64,000 bases of DNA from Stutzerimonas stutzeri (lineage in GTDB: Bacteria > Pseudomonadota > Gammaproteobacteria > Pseudomonadales > Pseudomonadaceae), in NCBI RefSeq assembly GCF_024448955.1, contig NZ_JAMOIH010000018.1:1-64000 (forward strand). The letters are read 5' to 3'. The position numbers and the translations under genes were made by a program. Under the pieces are notes generated by a model, which was not told the origin of the DNA, searched no databases, and was given only the letters and a program-made list of their open reading frames with translations. Positions 27,466-36,219 of the stretch are shown here, in pieces. Each line of letters begins with the position of its first letter. Position 1 is the stretch's first letter.

Positions 27466-28524
27466 TCAGCCCGGCGTTGGCCCGTATTCAGTGCAGTCGT
27501 TAGCGATGTTTTTCTGCAGGATCTTCATTTGAGGCCTGTCCTTGCCGTCGATGGGCTCAACTGCCAGAACATATTTGCCCCAGCCCGGTCCGCCTGCCCA
27601 ATAAGCGCTTGGCATGCAGTTATCGTTGAGATAGGCGAGCATATTGTCCATGGCGACGAGCATCGACTCGGAGTGGCCGGGAACGCCATATTCGCCCAGA
27701 AAGCCCTTCAGGTTGTTTTCTTTCAGCCACTCCACGAAGGGGCGGGCACGCTCGACGCCCAGCATGGGGTCAACGGTTTCGTCGTCCGCGTAGCGTCCTG
27801 AGAAATCTTTGTCTAAATAGAGATGGGCTTCGTAAATGATCTTGTTCGCCGGATCATCGATCAGAAAATCCTCGTTGACCTTGCGCCAATGAAACGAGCT
27901 CGCCCAGCGGTCGCCTTCGACGAATATCAAGGTTTTCATGTCGACCTGACGAATTGCATCGACTGCCGCCTGGGCCGCCGCAGGCCACAAACCATCGGTC
28001 GAGTGGGGTTCGTTCATGATGTCGTAGCCCAACAGGGCGGGGTGATCCTTGAACTCTTCCGCGAGCTTGCGCCAGACGCTGGCGTACGCTTCGTATGGTA
28101 CTTCGGGTGAGCCAATCAGCTTGCCCTTGTATCGAGCGTAGTTGTGCATATCCAGAATGATTTTCTGGTCATGCTGCGCAGCAAAATCAAGCGTTCTTTT
28201 AAGTAGGCGTATCTGATCAAAGTTGACGCCTTTGTTCAGGTCGTGTTGTACGCGTTCCCAGATGAAGGGGAAGCGGATCAAGCGAATGTTCTTGTCTGCG
28301 TAATACTTGAAGTACTTCTTCTCGGGATAGAAGTAGTTGGTGCCAACCTTGCCCGGTGTTATATGCGGTGCGAAATTGGCGCCGGACATATTGATACCGA
28401 CCAAGTCGATACCTGCGCGTTCAGTGTTGGGCTGAGCTTGGACAAGGGATACGCAACCGACCAGGGATAGGCCGGCAATCAAACGTATCGCGCCGAGCAA
28501 AGGCGAGAGAGAGCGACGTTCCAT
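27466..28524 (-). CDS. glycoside hydrolase family 5 (cellulase-type) exported enzyme
   Basis: A 352-residue exported protein. GH5 features are in order: RLIRFPFIWERVQ near residue 81, IILDMHNYARY, the acid/base E172 in YDIMNEPHS, EAHLYLDKDFSG, and the nucleophile E278 in GFLGEYGVPG, so both catalytic glutamates are present. The N-terminus has a signal sequence that could be cut either at the lipobox LVGC (C24) or after VQAQ. The family hydrolyses beta-1,4-glucans, mannans and related polymers. In this cluster it is probably a periplasmic or outer-membrane polysaccharide-editing enzyme, as PslG and AlgL are in other systems. Confidence 0.9.
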   Translation of the reverse strand: MERRSLSPLLGAIRLIAGLSLVGCVSLVQAQPNTERAGIDLVGINMSGANFAPHITPGKVGTNYFYPEKKYFKYYADKNIRLIRFPFIWERVQHDLNKGVNFDQIRLLKRTLDFAAQHDQKIILDMHNYARYKGKLIGSPEVPYEAYASVWRKLAEEFKDHPALLGYDIMNEPHSTDGLWPAAAQAAVDAIRQVDMKTLIFVEGDRWASSFHWRKVNEDFLIDDPANKIIYEAHLYLDKDFSGRYADDETVDPMLGVERARPFVEWLKENNLKGFLGEYGVPGHSESMLVAMDNMLAYLNDNCMPSAYWAGGPGWGKYVLAVEPIDGKDRPQMKILQKNIANDCTEYGPTPG

Positions 28525-28560
28525 ATTTCTTGAACTCCAATGAGCATGTAGCGAATGACT

Positions 28561-28597
28561 GCCCTTCGATCACGCGGCGTAACGATCATCGAAGGGC
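28561..28597. other. 10-bp stem-loop between wzc-like gene and GH5 gene
   Basis: GCCCTTCGAT (28561-28570) and ATCGAAGGGC (28588-28597) are perfect inverted copies with a 17-base loop. It lies in the 172-base gap between the BY-kinase stop and the GH5 start. It may tune expression of the downstream part of the cluster. Confidence 0.45.
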
Positions 28598-28656
28598 CGC
28601 TGCCAAGTGAGCAACGGTTCGAATGCGTGCAGGCGATTGGGCGGAGTTGTTCGAGC

Positions 28657-28680
28657 GCCCGATGCATATAGTCATCGGGC
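28657..28680. other. 8-bp stem-loop after the BY-kinase gene
   Basis: GCCCGATG (28657-28664) and CATCGGGC (28673-28680) pair across an 8-base loop, 17 bases after the kinase stop on the minus strand. There is no T-run; it could limit read-through or protect the upstream mRNA. Confidence 0.4.
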
Positions 28681-28696
28681 ATCAGGCGCTCATCGC

Positions 28697-30910
28697 TTAT
28701 TTGCTGTGTTGGTATTCGTACTGGTAGTAGCCGTAATCGCTGTAATTGGACACTTTGCGGATGACGGCGTTGAAGATCACACCTTTGACCATCAAGCCGT
28801 TCTGTTCGAGGCGGCGCTTGGCGAATTCGATTTCCTTGACCCCGTTCAGACCATAACGGGTCACCATCAGCGTCGTGCCAGCCTGGCTACCAACCAGCGC
28901 AGCGTCGGTAACCGCGAGAATCGGCGGTGTATCGAAGATCACCAGATCGTACATACCGCTGATTTCCTTGACGAAGCGAGAGAAGTTCTCGTGCATCAAC
29001 AGCTCGGAAGGGTTCGGCGGCAACTGACCATGAGTGATCACGTGAAGGTTGTTGAGTTGGGTCTTCTGGATCGCATCGAACAGCGTGACACGGCCGGACA
29101 AAATGTCCGAAAGGCCTTTTTCACCCTGGCAACGCATGACTTTGTGCAAGTAGCCCTTACGCATGTCTGCGTCGACCAGCAGCACTTTCTTGCCGGACTG
29201 TGCAATTACTGCCGACAGGTTACTGGTAACGAACGACTTACCGACTCCCGGGCTAGGACCGGTAATCATCAGAATGTTGTTCTTGGCCTCGATCATGGCG
29301 AAGTGCAGGCTGGTGCGCAGGCTGCGCATGGCTTCGGTGGCCAGGTCAGCTGGGTCGTTGATCGTCAACAGATAAGACGCGCTGCTCTTGTCACGCTTGA
29401 AGTTGACCAGACGTTTTTCCAGCACCCCCTGCTTTTCGCTGAAGGGAATCGCCGCGTACACCGGGATGCCAACACGCTCGATTTCTTCTGGGTTTTCCAC
29501 GCCCCGCTTGAGCGCTTCGCGGACATAGACGAAAGCGATCGCGAGGATACCGCCGAGCAGAATCGCTGCTATGACGATCAAGGGCTTGTTCGGCTTGATC
29601 GGTTGATCGATGTCCGCAGCGGCGTGGTCGACGATGCGCACGTTGCCAACGGTACCTGCACGAATGATGTCCAGCTCCTGCGTTTTGTTCAGCAACATCG
29701 AATAGGTTTCGGACGAAACCTCGACATCGCGGTTCAGACGTAGCAGTTCCTGCTGGGTCGAGGGCAGGGTGCCGATTTGCTTTTCAAGCTCGGCCTTCTG
29801 CGCCTGGAGTTGGCTGGTCTGGTTAACCAGCGCTTGGAAGTTAGGATGCTGACGGGTAAAACGACGTTCCATCTCGGTGCGCTTGAGATTCTGCTCGGAA
29901 ATCTGCTTCTCGAGGTCAACGATGCGATCGAGCACCGACTGGGTTTCAGCAGAGATGTCCACCGAGCGATTACCGGTCTGGAACTTATTCAATGCAGTTT
30001 GAGCGGCGTCGAGCTTCTTGCGGACTTCCGGCACTTGCTCGCTCAGGAACTCCAGGCTCTGTGTTGCTTCGGCCGCGTTGCGCGCGATGTTCTGGTCTAC
30101 GTAGCGCTGGGCCACCTCTTCCAGTACTCGAACGGCTTTCTCCGGATCGGCATCCTCGAGCGTCACGTTGAGGATGCCAGATTGCTTGCCGCGCTCACCC
30201 GCCGACAGACGATTCTGATAGTCCTCGGTGGTGGCGTAAGTGCGGTTTTTGATCACGCTGAAAGTAGTGCCCGGTCGCGCGTTCAGCTCCGCTACGGTAA
30301 TGCCGTATTCTGGCGTTTCCATGGGCTCGCCAACTACGCCTTGCACAACCACTTCACCGTCGGTGTCGCGCAGGATGAAGCCATTGTTCTCTGCAGCTTC
30401 CAGCGTCAGTTCTTCGCCATGCATGTTGTCCGGAACGATCAGCCGAGTGACGCGTAGCGACTCGCCGCCCCAGGCGTAAGATTCGAAGCCTTCCGGGTAC
30501 CAGCCAAGCTCACCTTCCTCGGTGGGTTCGAAGCCGCGGAATATATAGCCACCGAACACCGGGAAGTGGTGAGGCTCGATGATGATATCGAGGTTCAATG
30601 CTTCGACAGCGCCACCGACAACGGTGCGTGACTTGAGCAGGGCAATCTCGGTCTGCGCGGGCGAGACTGCTGGTGCGGCGCCCACTACGTCAGTGAGGCT
30701 TGGAAGGCCGCCTTTCGGTTGGATCTGGATCATCGCACTGGCGAGATAGACCGGGGTGGCAAGCAGCGCATAGGCAATACCCAGTGCCGCGAAGAAGCCG
30801 GTTATGGCAAGGATGAGCCCCCGATTGTTGAGCAAAGTGTCAAAGAGGTGGGCCAGATCAATATCCTTCTCCTCTTTGGTTTCGTAGATGGGGCGGGGCA
30901 TGGTGGTCAT
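28697..30910 (-). CDS. polysaccharide co-polymerase / tyrosine autokinase, Wzc type
   Basis: A 737-residue inner-membrane protein. The Wzz domain spans the N-terminal half, with helices near residues 33-53 and 448-468 and a coiled coil between. The cytoplasmic BY-kinase domain follows: Walker A GPSPGVGKS at 551-559, Walker A' VLLVDADMRKG at 576-586 and Walker B LVIFD at 656-660. The C-terminus has a tyrosine cluster (YSDYGYYQYEYQ), the autophosphorylation site. It controls chain length and contacts the Wza-type pore. The cognate phosphatase gene lies 15 bases upstream. ATG 30910 has an AGAAGGAA ribosome-binding site. Confidence 0.95.
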   Translation of the reverse strand: MTTMPRPIYETKEEKDIDLAHLFDTLLNNRGLILAITGFFAALGIAYALLATPVYLASAMIQIQPKGGLPSLTDVVGAAPAVSPAQTEIALLKSRTVVGGAVEALNLDIIIEPHHFPVFGGYIFRGFEPTEEGELGWYPEGFESYAWGGESLRVTRLIVPDNMHGEELTLEAAENNGFILRDTDGEVVVQGVVGEPMETPEYGITVAELNARPGTTFSVIKNRTYATTEDYQNRLSAGERGKQSGILNVTLEDADPEKAVRVLEEVAQRYVDQNIARNAAEATQSLEFLSEQVPEVRKKLDAAQTALNKFQTGNRSVDISAETQSVLDRIVDLEKQISEQNLKRTEMERRFTRQHPNFQALVNQTSQLQAQKAELEKQIGTLPSTQQELLRLNRDVEVSSETYSMLLNKTQELDIIRAGTVGNVRIVDHAAADIDQPIKPNKPLIVIAAILLGGILAIAFVYVREALKRGVENPEEIERVGIPVYAAIPFSEKQGVLEKRLVNFKRDKSSASYLLTINDPADLATEAMRSLRTSLHFAMIEAKNNILMITGPSPGVGKSFVTSNLSAVIAQSGKKVLLVDADMRKGYLHKVMRCQGEKGLSDILSGRVTLFDAIQKTQLNNLHVITHGQLPPNPSELLMHENFSRFVKEISGMYDLVIFDTPPILAVTDAALVGSQAGTTLMVTRYGLNGVKEIEFAKRRLEQNGLMVKGVIFNAVIRKVSNYSDYGYYQYEYQHSK

Positions 30911-30925
30911 TGAAGTTCCTTCTTC

Positions 30926-31363
30926 TTATTTCAGGTAAGGAAGCCAGCTTTCGACGCACTGCGTCAGAAGGCTGTGAACGTGTTCGAATGCGGGTTTGGA
31001 TTGACGAAACGGATCCGGAATTTCTGTAGCGTCCAGCCATTTACCCATCAGGAAGGTCTTGCCATGTACTTCGGGGGCTATTTGGCGGATGTGCTGGATG
31101 TGGCTCTGCTCCATGGCGAGGATGAGGTCCGCTTGGTGCAACATCTCACTATCGACCTGCCGGGCACGGTGATGTATGTGTTCCAGCCCGTGCTCGTGAA
31201 GCACCTCATGTGCGGTCTTGTCCATTGGGTTGCCTACTAGTGCGCCTATGCCTGCCGAACTGATCGTCAGGTTTCTTCCTTGGAGTTTGTGTGTCAGCAG
31301 TGCTTCGGCCGCCGGGCTTCTGCAGATATTGCCGACACAGATGATCAAGATGTTCTGGAACAT
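30926..31363 (-). CDS. low-molecular-weight protein-tyrosine phosphatase, Wzb type
   Basis: A 145-residue cytosolic phosphatase. The P-loop is at the N-terminus, C9-VGNIC-R15-S, and the general-acid aspartate is D117 in TEIPDPFRQS. The length equals that of Wzb/Etp. It should dephosphorylate the C-terminal tyrosines of the BY-kinase encoded directly downstream, a cycle needed for polymer assembly. It shares the transcript with the initiating transferase 157 bases upstream. Confidence 0.95.
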   Translation of the reverse strand: MFQNILIICVGNICRSPAAEALLTHKLQGRNLTISSAGIGALVGNPMDKTAHEVLHEHGLEHIHHRARQVDSEMLHQADLILAMEQSHIQHIRQIAPEVHGKTFLMGKWLDATEIPDPFRQSKPAFEHVHSLLTQCVESWLPYLK

Positions 31364-31520
31364 GTCGCTTAGCCTCGCAGCCCTGAATTCATGGGCGGTT
31401 GGGCGTACGCATCACAGAACGCAAATCTGATATTGCCTCGCTTCATTAGTTCAATCTTCCTGCTGTGCTCGCGCATGAAATATGGCTGATTGCCGTGATG
31501 GGCTGTTCTGCCGCGCGCAG

Positions 31521-32957
31521 TCAGTAAACGTCCTTGTTGAACAGCAGAGCGGGAATGGTCCGAGCGAGGATGTAAATGTCGAACCAGACCGACCAGCGCT
31601 CGATGTAATCCAGGTCGAACTCGACGCGTTTTTCAATCTTTTCGAGCGTGTCGGTTTCGCCGCGATAGCCATTGATCTGCGCCCAGCCGGTGATGCCAGG
31701 CTTGACGCGATGGCGAGCCGAATATTCCGAGACGGCGTCTTCGAACAGCACGCCGGCGGCCTTGGTTGCGGTTGCGTGCGGGCGCGGGCCGACCATGGAC
31801 ATGCTGCCCAGGAACACGTTGAGCAGCTGTGGCAGTTCGTCGAGGCTGGTCTTGCGAATGAAGCGGCCCACGCGCGTGATGCGATCGTCGTTACGCGTCG
31901 TCTGGCGTTCAGCGTTGGCGTCCGATTTGGCGTGGTACATCGAGCGGAACTTGAACACTTCGATCAGACGATTGTTGTAGCCGTAGCGCTTTTGCTTGAA
32001 CAGCACCGGGCCGGGCGAGTCCAGCTTGATCGCCAGTGCCAGCAGCAGCATCACGGGTGCTGCGGCCAGCAGGGCCAGGCTGGAGAGGATGATGTCCTCG
32101 ATGCGCTTGAACATTGGCGACCAACCACGCAGCGGTAGGTCGGAGGCGATCAGTGTCGGCAGGCCACCAACCTCGGTGATGCGCTTGTTGGCATGGCGGA
32201 AGGCGACCATGTCGGGCACCAGCAGCACGTTGACCGGCAGCTTGCGCAGCTCGTTGATCACCTGACCGATGCGGCTGTCGGCGAACCAGGGCAGGGCGAC
32301 CAGCACCTGAGTGACTTTTTCCTCACGGATCATCTGCTCCAGATCACGCGTATTGCCCAGTAGCGGCAGGTCGGCGAGCGTCTTGGGCAAGCGCTCCAGG
32401 CGGTCATCGATGAAGCCGAGCACGCCGGTGCGGATGTCACGGTGATGAGCAAGATACTCGGCAACGCGCACGCCGTTATCGGTACCGCCGAGAATCACTG
32501 CATTCTGCAGATAGACGCCCTTGGCCATCAGGCGGCGAAACAGTGCGAGCATCATCAGGCGCTCTGCGCCGAACAGGATGATGCTGGTGACGAACCAGAA
32601 CGTCAGGTGCTTGGCTTCCAGATAGCTGAACATGCCCAGCCCCTGGTGCATGAAGATCAGCAGGCTGAACGCAGCGGCCCAGGCGACCAGCATGGTACGG
32701 AAGCGGAGCAGGGTGCTGAACACTTCCTCGCTGTAGATGCCAACCGATTGAAAGATAACCACGCTGATCACGCCGAAGAACATCAGGAAGGTGCTGAAAG
32801 TGCCACCACCCGCCGGTAGGTCGAGCGGTAGAAAAAGCAGCAGCAGAACGCCCGGCAACACAGCGGTAAGCCCGTGGATCAGGCGAACGCTGGCAAGGAA
32901 GTAATCGACGAAACTGGGGTGGGCGTATTCAAGGGTCCCAACGGACTGTAAGCGCAT
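31521..32957 (-). CDS. undecaprenyl-phosphate glucose phosphotransferase, WcaJ/GumD type
   Basis: A 478-residue inner-membrane enzyme that starts repeat-unit synthesis by moving a hexose-1-phosphate, usually glucose, to undecaprenyl phosphate. Four or five hydrophobic segments occupy residues 25-145, a Rossmann-like domain lies at 150-270 ([17 protein letters not shown]), a further hydrophobic hairpin near 285-305 precedes the catalytic part, and then come [46 protein letters not shown] and [20 protein letters not shown] 32957 has a strong AAGGAGCC ribosome-binding site; the upstream 50-residue extension is the leader region read through. This is the first gene of the cluster. Confidence 0.94.
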   Translation of the reverse strand: MRLQSVGTLEYAHPSFVDYFLASVRLIHGLTAVLPGVLLLLFLPLDLPAGGGTFSTFLMFFGVISVVIFQSVGIYSEEVFSTLLRFRTMLVAWAAAFSLLIFMHQGLGMFSYLEAKHLTFWFVTSIILFGAERLMMLALFRRLMAKGVYLQNAVILGGTDNGVRVAEYLAHHRDIRTGVLGFIDDRLERLPKTLADLPLLGNTRDLEQMIREEKVTQVLVALPWFADSRIGQVINELRKLPVNVLLVPDMVAFRHANKRITEVGGLPTLIASDLPLRGWSPMFKRIEDIILSSLALLAAAPVMLLLALAIKLDSPGPVLFKQKRYGYNNRLIEVFKFRSMYHAKSDANAERQTTRNDDRITRVGRFIRKTSLDELPQLLNVFLGSMSMVGPRPHATATKAAGVLFEDAVSEYSARHRVKPGITGWAQINGYRGETDTLEKIEKRVEFDLDYIERWSVWFDIYILARTIPALLFNKDVY

Positions 32958-33110
32958 ACAAGGCTCCTTCCTTCGGCTATTGCTAGCTCTCAATACTCGT
33001 TTTGATAGCCGCGATCCGCGGTTCTGATGGCAGGCCGCTATCGCAACCTTCACCTGGACAACTGCTCCGACCGCCTCCAAGGAAATGAGTTCATCAAACG
33101 GGTACAAACC

Positions 33111-33125
33111 GCCAAAGAAGCGCCA
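33111..33125 (-). promoter_or_regulatory. candidate sigma-54 (-24/-12) promoter of the exopolysaccharide cluster
   Basis: The minus strand reads TGGCGCTTCTTTGGC. The near-invariant GG and GC doublets are exactly ten bases apart as sigma-54 RNA polymerase requires, and eight of the eleven specified consensus bases agree. Transcription would begin near 33099, leaving a leader of about 142 bases before the WcaJ-type start. Confidence 0.4.
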
Positions 33126-33143
33126 AGGATTAAATTAATGTAA

Positions 33144-33156
33144 TAACTGATTGATT
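33144..33156 (-). promoter_or_regulatory. candidate IHF-binding site
   Basis: The minus strand reads AATCAATCAGTTA, a full match to the IHF core WATCAANNNNTTR, inside an A/T-rich tract. It would sit about 45-57 bases upstream of the start predicted from the sigma-54 site, a usual place for IHF to bend DNA toward an enhancer-binding protein. Confidence 0.45.
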
Positions 33157-33329
33157 AATAAGAAAAAATTAAAATAAAACGTTCGCTATAGTTGATTTTT
33201 CAAGGTTGCTTCTGACCGATGGTCGTCACTTTTTCCGATTCGGCTTAAGCCCGTACGATTCCCGCTGCGTCACAACTTTCCAGTTCTGCCACGTGTCTTA
33301 TCTGCGTTTACCGAACTGGAAGCGAAAGC

Positions 33330-34259
33330 ATGAATGAACCCAAGGCGCTGCTCGTGCTTCACGGCAAGCAGGGACTCAACGAGCAGGTGCGTGCGGCTGT
33401 CAAGGAATGGCGCGAGCTTGGACACGAACTGGCCGTGCGGGTGACCTGGGAAGCCGGCGACTCGGCTCGGCTGGTGCGCGAAGCCCTCGCCGCTGGTTAT
33501 CGAACGGTGATCGCCGGCGGGGGCGACGGCACGGTGCGTGAAGTGGCACAGGCACTGCTCGATAGCGGTTCCGATGCGAGCATGGGCGTATTGCCGCTCG
33601 GGACCGCCAATGACTTTGCCCAAGCCGCCGAGATTCCAATTGCACCTTTCGACGCGCTGACATTGCTCGATCGTAATCCGGTGTCGATAGATGTCGGCGA
33701 GATGAACGGTATCCCTTTCATCAACATGGCGACCGGTGGCTTCGGATCCAAGGTGACCGCCAGCACCTCGGAAGAACTGAAAAGGGTGCTGGGCGGCGGC
33801 GCCTATCTGCTGACCGGCCTATCGCGCTTCAACGAACTGCACGCTGCCTGGGGGCGCTTCGTTGGGCCCGGCTTTGCCTGGGAAGGCGACTTCCTCGCGC
33901 TAGGCATCGGTAACGGGCGTCAGTCCGGCGGAGGACAACAGCTCTGTCCGCAAGCGTCCGTTGATGACGGCTTGCTGGATATCTGTATCGTTCCGGCGCC
34001 TGCCGATACGGTGGGTACCCTGGGTACGCTACTGAGTGGCGGGCTGCTGGGAATCGACACCGTTTCGGTAACTGCCCGTGTGCCCTGGCTCGAAGTCGAG
34101 GGGCCGAATGAAATTGCCATCAATCTCGATGGCGAACCCTTCACGGCGGAACACATGCGCTTCACGGTCAGGCGTCGGGCGCTGCGTCTGCACCTTCCAA
34201 TGGATAGTCCGCTGCTGCGTGAGGAGCCGTTGCTCCGAAACGGTAAAGAGGCCACCTGA
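33330..34259 (+). CDS. yegS: YegS-like lipid kinase
   Basis: A 309-residue cytosolic protein of the diacylglycerol kinase catalytic family. The nucleotide-binding AGGGDGTVREVAQALL lies near residue 68, followed by LPLGTANDFAQ near 90, and the C-terminal beta-sandwich includes GRQSGGGQQLCPQASVDDGL and INLDGEPF. The length and motifs match YegS, which phosphorylates phosphatidylglycerol in vitro. It is transcribed away from the exopolysaccharide cluster and 113 bases before cheV. Confidence 0.9.
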   Translation: MNEPKALLVLHGKQGLNEQVRAAVKEWRELGHELAVRVTWEAGDSARLVREALAAGYRTVIAGGGDGTVREVAQALLDSGSDASMGVLPLGTANDFAQAAEIPIAPFDALTLLDRNPVSIDVGEMNGIPFINMATGGFGSKVTASTSEELKRVLGGGAYLLTGLSRFNELHAAWGRFVGPGFAWEGDFLALGIGNGRQSGGGQQLCPQASVDDGLLDICIVPAPADTVGTLGTLLSGGLLGIDTVSVTARVPWLEVEGPNEIAINLDGEPFTAEHMRFTVRRRALRLHLPMDSPLLREEPLLRNGKEAT

Positions 34260-34372
34260 CAGCGCCGTACCGGCAGGGCGCAGACTAACCGTCGGGATGG
34301 CGACAAATACAGATAAAGCGCGGAAACTTGCGGCCGATAGCCTCCTAACCCGTATCAAGCAAGGAGCCCGCA

Positions 34373-35305
34373 ATGGCCGGCATTCTCGAGTCAGTCGATC
34401 AACGCACCCGTCTGGTGGGGCAGAATCGTCTGGAAATTCTCATGTTTCGGCTTTCCGGCCGCCAGCAATTCGCTATCAATGTGTTCAAGGTGCAGGAGGT
34501 CGTACAGCTTCCAAAGATGACGCTCATGCCGCATCGCCACGGTTCCGTATGTGGCGTCGTCAACTTGCGCGGACAGACGTTGCCGGTGATTGATCTGTCG
34601 CGTGCCATAGGTCTGCGTCCATTGGTACCGGATGAGCGCAGCACCATCATCGTGACCGAGTACAACCGCTCGATTCAGGCTTTTTTGGTCGGCGGCGTGG
34701 AACGCATTCTCAACCTCAACTGGGAAGAAGTATTGCCCCCGCCTACCACGGCGGGGCGTCAGCATTACCTGACGGCTATCACCAAGGTCGATGATCGGCT
34801 GGTCGAAGTCATCGATGTGGAAAAGGTGCTTGCCGAGATCGTCCCCTATAACACCAGCATCTCACCGGAGCGCTTGGCCGATCCGCTGCTCGAACGCGCC
34901 CGTGGCCGTGAAGTGCTCTGTGTCGACGATTCGACCGTGGCGCTGGCACAGCTGCGTGAGACGCTGACTCAGCTTGGCATCACCGTACATACCGCCAGTG
35001 ATGGCATGAAGGGCTTGAACAGACTCAAAGCCTGGGCCGATGCCGGGGAAGTGCTCACCGATCGTCTGCTGATGGTGTTTACCGATGCGGAAATGCCGGA
35101 AATGGACGGCTACCGCCTCACCACCGAAATCCGCAACGACCCGCGCCTACGCGATCTGCATGTGGTGCTGCATACCTCGCTTTCGGGCAGCTTCAACCTG
35201 GCGATGGTGAAGAAAGTCGGGTGCGACAACTTCCTTTCCAAGTTCCAGCCGGAGAAACTGGTGGACGTTATCCGCGAGCGTCTGTTGCTTGACGAAACTC
35301 GCTGA
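34373..35305 (+). CDS. cheV: chemotaxis coupling protein CheV
   Basis: A 310-residue cytosolic protein with an N-terminal CheW-like domain (residues 15-165, FRLSGRQQFAINVFKVQEVV, RGQTLPVIDLSRAIG) and a C-terminal receiver domain (180-305) with phospho-acceptor D238 in VFTDAEMPEMDGYRL. It links chemoreceptors to CheA and is thought to act in adaptation or as a phosphate sink. It stands alone here, away from other che genes, as is common for Pseudomonas cheV paralogues. The AAGGAG ribosome-binding site supports ATG 34373. Confidence 0.95.
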   Translation: MAGILESVDQRTRLVGQNRLEILMFRLSGRQQFAINVFKVQEVVQLPKMTLMPHRHGSVCGVVNLRGQTLPVIDLSRAIGLRPLVPDERSTIIVTEYNRSIQAFLVGGVERILNLNWEEVLPPPTTAGRQHYLTAITKVDDRLVEVIDVEKVLAEIVPYNTSISPERLADPLLERARGREVLCVDDSTVALAQLRETLTQLGITVHTASDGMKGLNRLKAWADAGEVLTDRLLMVFTDAEMPEMDGYRLTTEIRNDPRLRDLHVVLHTSLSGSFNLAMVKKVGCDNFLSKFQPEKLVDVIRERLLLDETR

Positions 35306-35331
35306 TCCGCTCATCTGATCGAGGCTCCAGG

Positions 35332-36135
35332 ATGCATCTTTGCGCGTTGTATCGCTTTCCACTCAAGTCCGGCTCGGCTGAATCGCTTGAAAAGGGAGGG
35401 TGCGACGCGCTCGGCCTGATCGGCGATCGGCGCTGGATGGTCGTCGATGCCGCAACCGGGAAATTCCTGACGCAGCGCGTGCTGCCGCGAATGGCGTTGC
35501 TGAAGGCGCGATGGCAGGGCGAGGCGGCGCTGCTCCTGAGTGCCCCCGGCATGGATGATTTACCGGTGGCGGTTCCCGCTTCGGACAGCGCTGCGCGAGG
35601 TGTACTGATCTGGCGCGAGAGCCTACGAGTACCTGACGCTGGTGACGCAGCGGCTGCATGGCTGACGCACCTGCTCGCTCGGCCATGCCGGTTGGTGTAT
35701 CTACCCACCGAGCAGGGCATCCAGATCGATCAGGATTACGCCCGTCCCGACGAGCGAACGGCGTTCACTGATGGTTTTCCGTTCCTGCTGATCGGTCAGC
35801 GATCACTCGACGACCTTTCGGCCCGAGTGGGGCAGCCCCTCGAACCGACGCGGTTTCGGCCGAATCTGGTCATCGCCGATGCGGCACCTTACGCCGAGGA
35901 TGGCTGGCGCCGAATCCGTATCGGCGACATGCAGTTTCGGGTGGTCAAACCTTGCTCACGCTGCATCATCCCCACTATCGATCCGCTCAGCGCCGGGCAC
36001 AGTCCGACGCGCGAGCCCTTGGCCACATTGCTTGGTTACCGCAAGGGCGAGGGCGGCGTGTTCTTCGGCCAGAATCTGATCGCAGAGGGCAGGGGTGTGC
36101 TGCAGGTGGGTATGTCGGTCGAAATACTGGAATAG
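35332..36135 (+). CDS. MOSC domain-containing protein (YcbX-like, short form)
   Basis: A 267-residue cytosolic protein. The N-terminal MOSC_N beta barrel (LYRFPLKSGSAESL, GDRRWMVVDAATGKFLTQR) is followed by the C-terminal MOSC domain with FRPNLVIADAAPYAEDGW and the cysteine pair VKPCSRCIIPTID that marks molybdenum-cofactor-binding members. E. coli YcbX, which detoxifies N-hydroxylated bases, has an additional ferredoxin-like domain that is missing here, so an outside electron donor would be required. It starts 26 bases after cheV but has no obvious link to it. Confidence 0.88.
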   Translation: MHLCALYRFPLKSGSAESLEKGGCDALGLIGDRRWMVVDAATGKFLTQRVLPRMALLKARWQGEAALLLSAPGMDDLPVAVPASDSAARGVLIWRESLRVPDAGDAAAAWLTHLLARPCRLVYLPTEQGIQIDQDYARPDERTAFTDGFPFLLIGQRSLDDLSARVGQPLEPTRFRPNLVIADAAPYAEDGWRRIRIGDMQFRVVKPCSRCIIPTIDPLSAGHSPTREPLATLLGYRKGEGGVFFGQNLIAEGRGVLQVGMSVEILE

Positions 36136-36183
36136 CCCCAACCGCCGCTCGCGGCCGGGTCAATATCGTGAAGATCCTTCACC

Positions 36184-36219
36184 GACGCTGGCGGGCCAAA
36201 CCATGGCGCCGCCAGCGTC
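36184..36219. terminator. perfect 11-bp stem-loop between convergent genes
   Basis: GACGCTGGCGG (36184-36194) and CCGCCAGCGTC (36209-36219) are exact inverted copies with a 14-base loop, and the right arm overlaps the last bases of slt. It lies between the MOSC gene and slt, where a bidirectional transcription barrier is expected. There is no T-run on either side. Confidence 0.5.

Larger units (their letters stand above)
32958..33329. other. 372-bp divergent region ahead of the exopolysaccharide cluster
   Basis: It lies between the WcaJ-type gene (leftward) and the yegS-like gene (rightward). The middle part (33125-33200) is far more A/T-rich than the rest of the window. It carries a candidate sigma-54 promoter and IHF site for the cluster and a CCGCGATCCGCGG palindrome near 33010. 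Confidence 0.6.

Noticed and set aside
32958..33329. JUMPstart/ops element in the leader of the polysaccharide cluster
   Set aside because: The core GGCGGTAGCGT was not found on the minus strand here or in the gap at 21410-21947.
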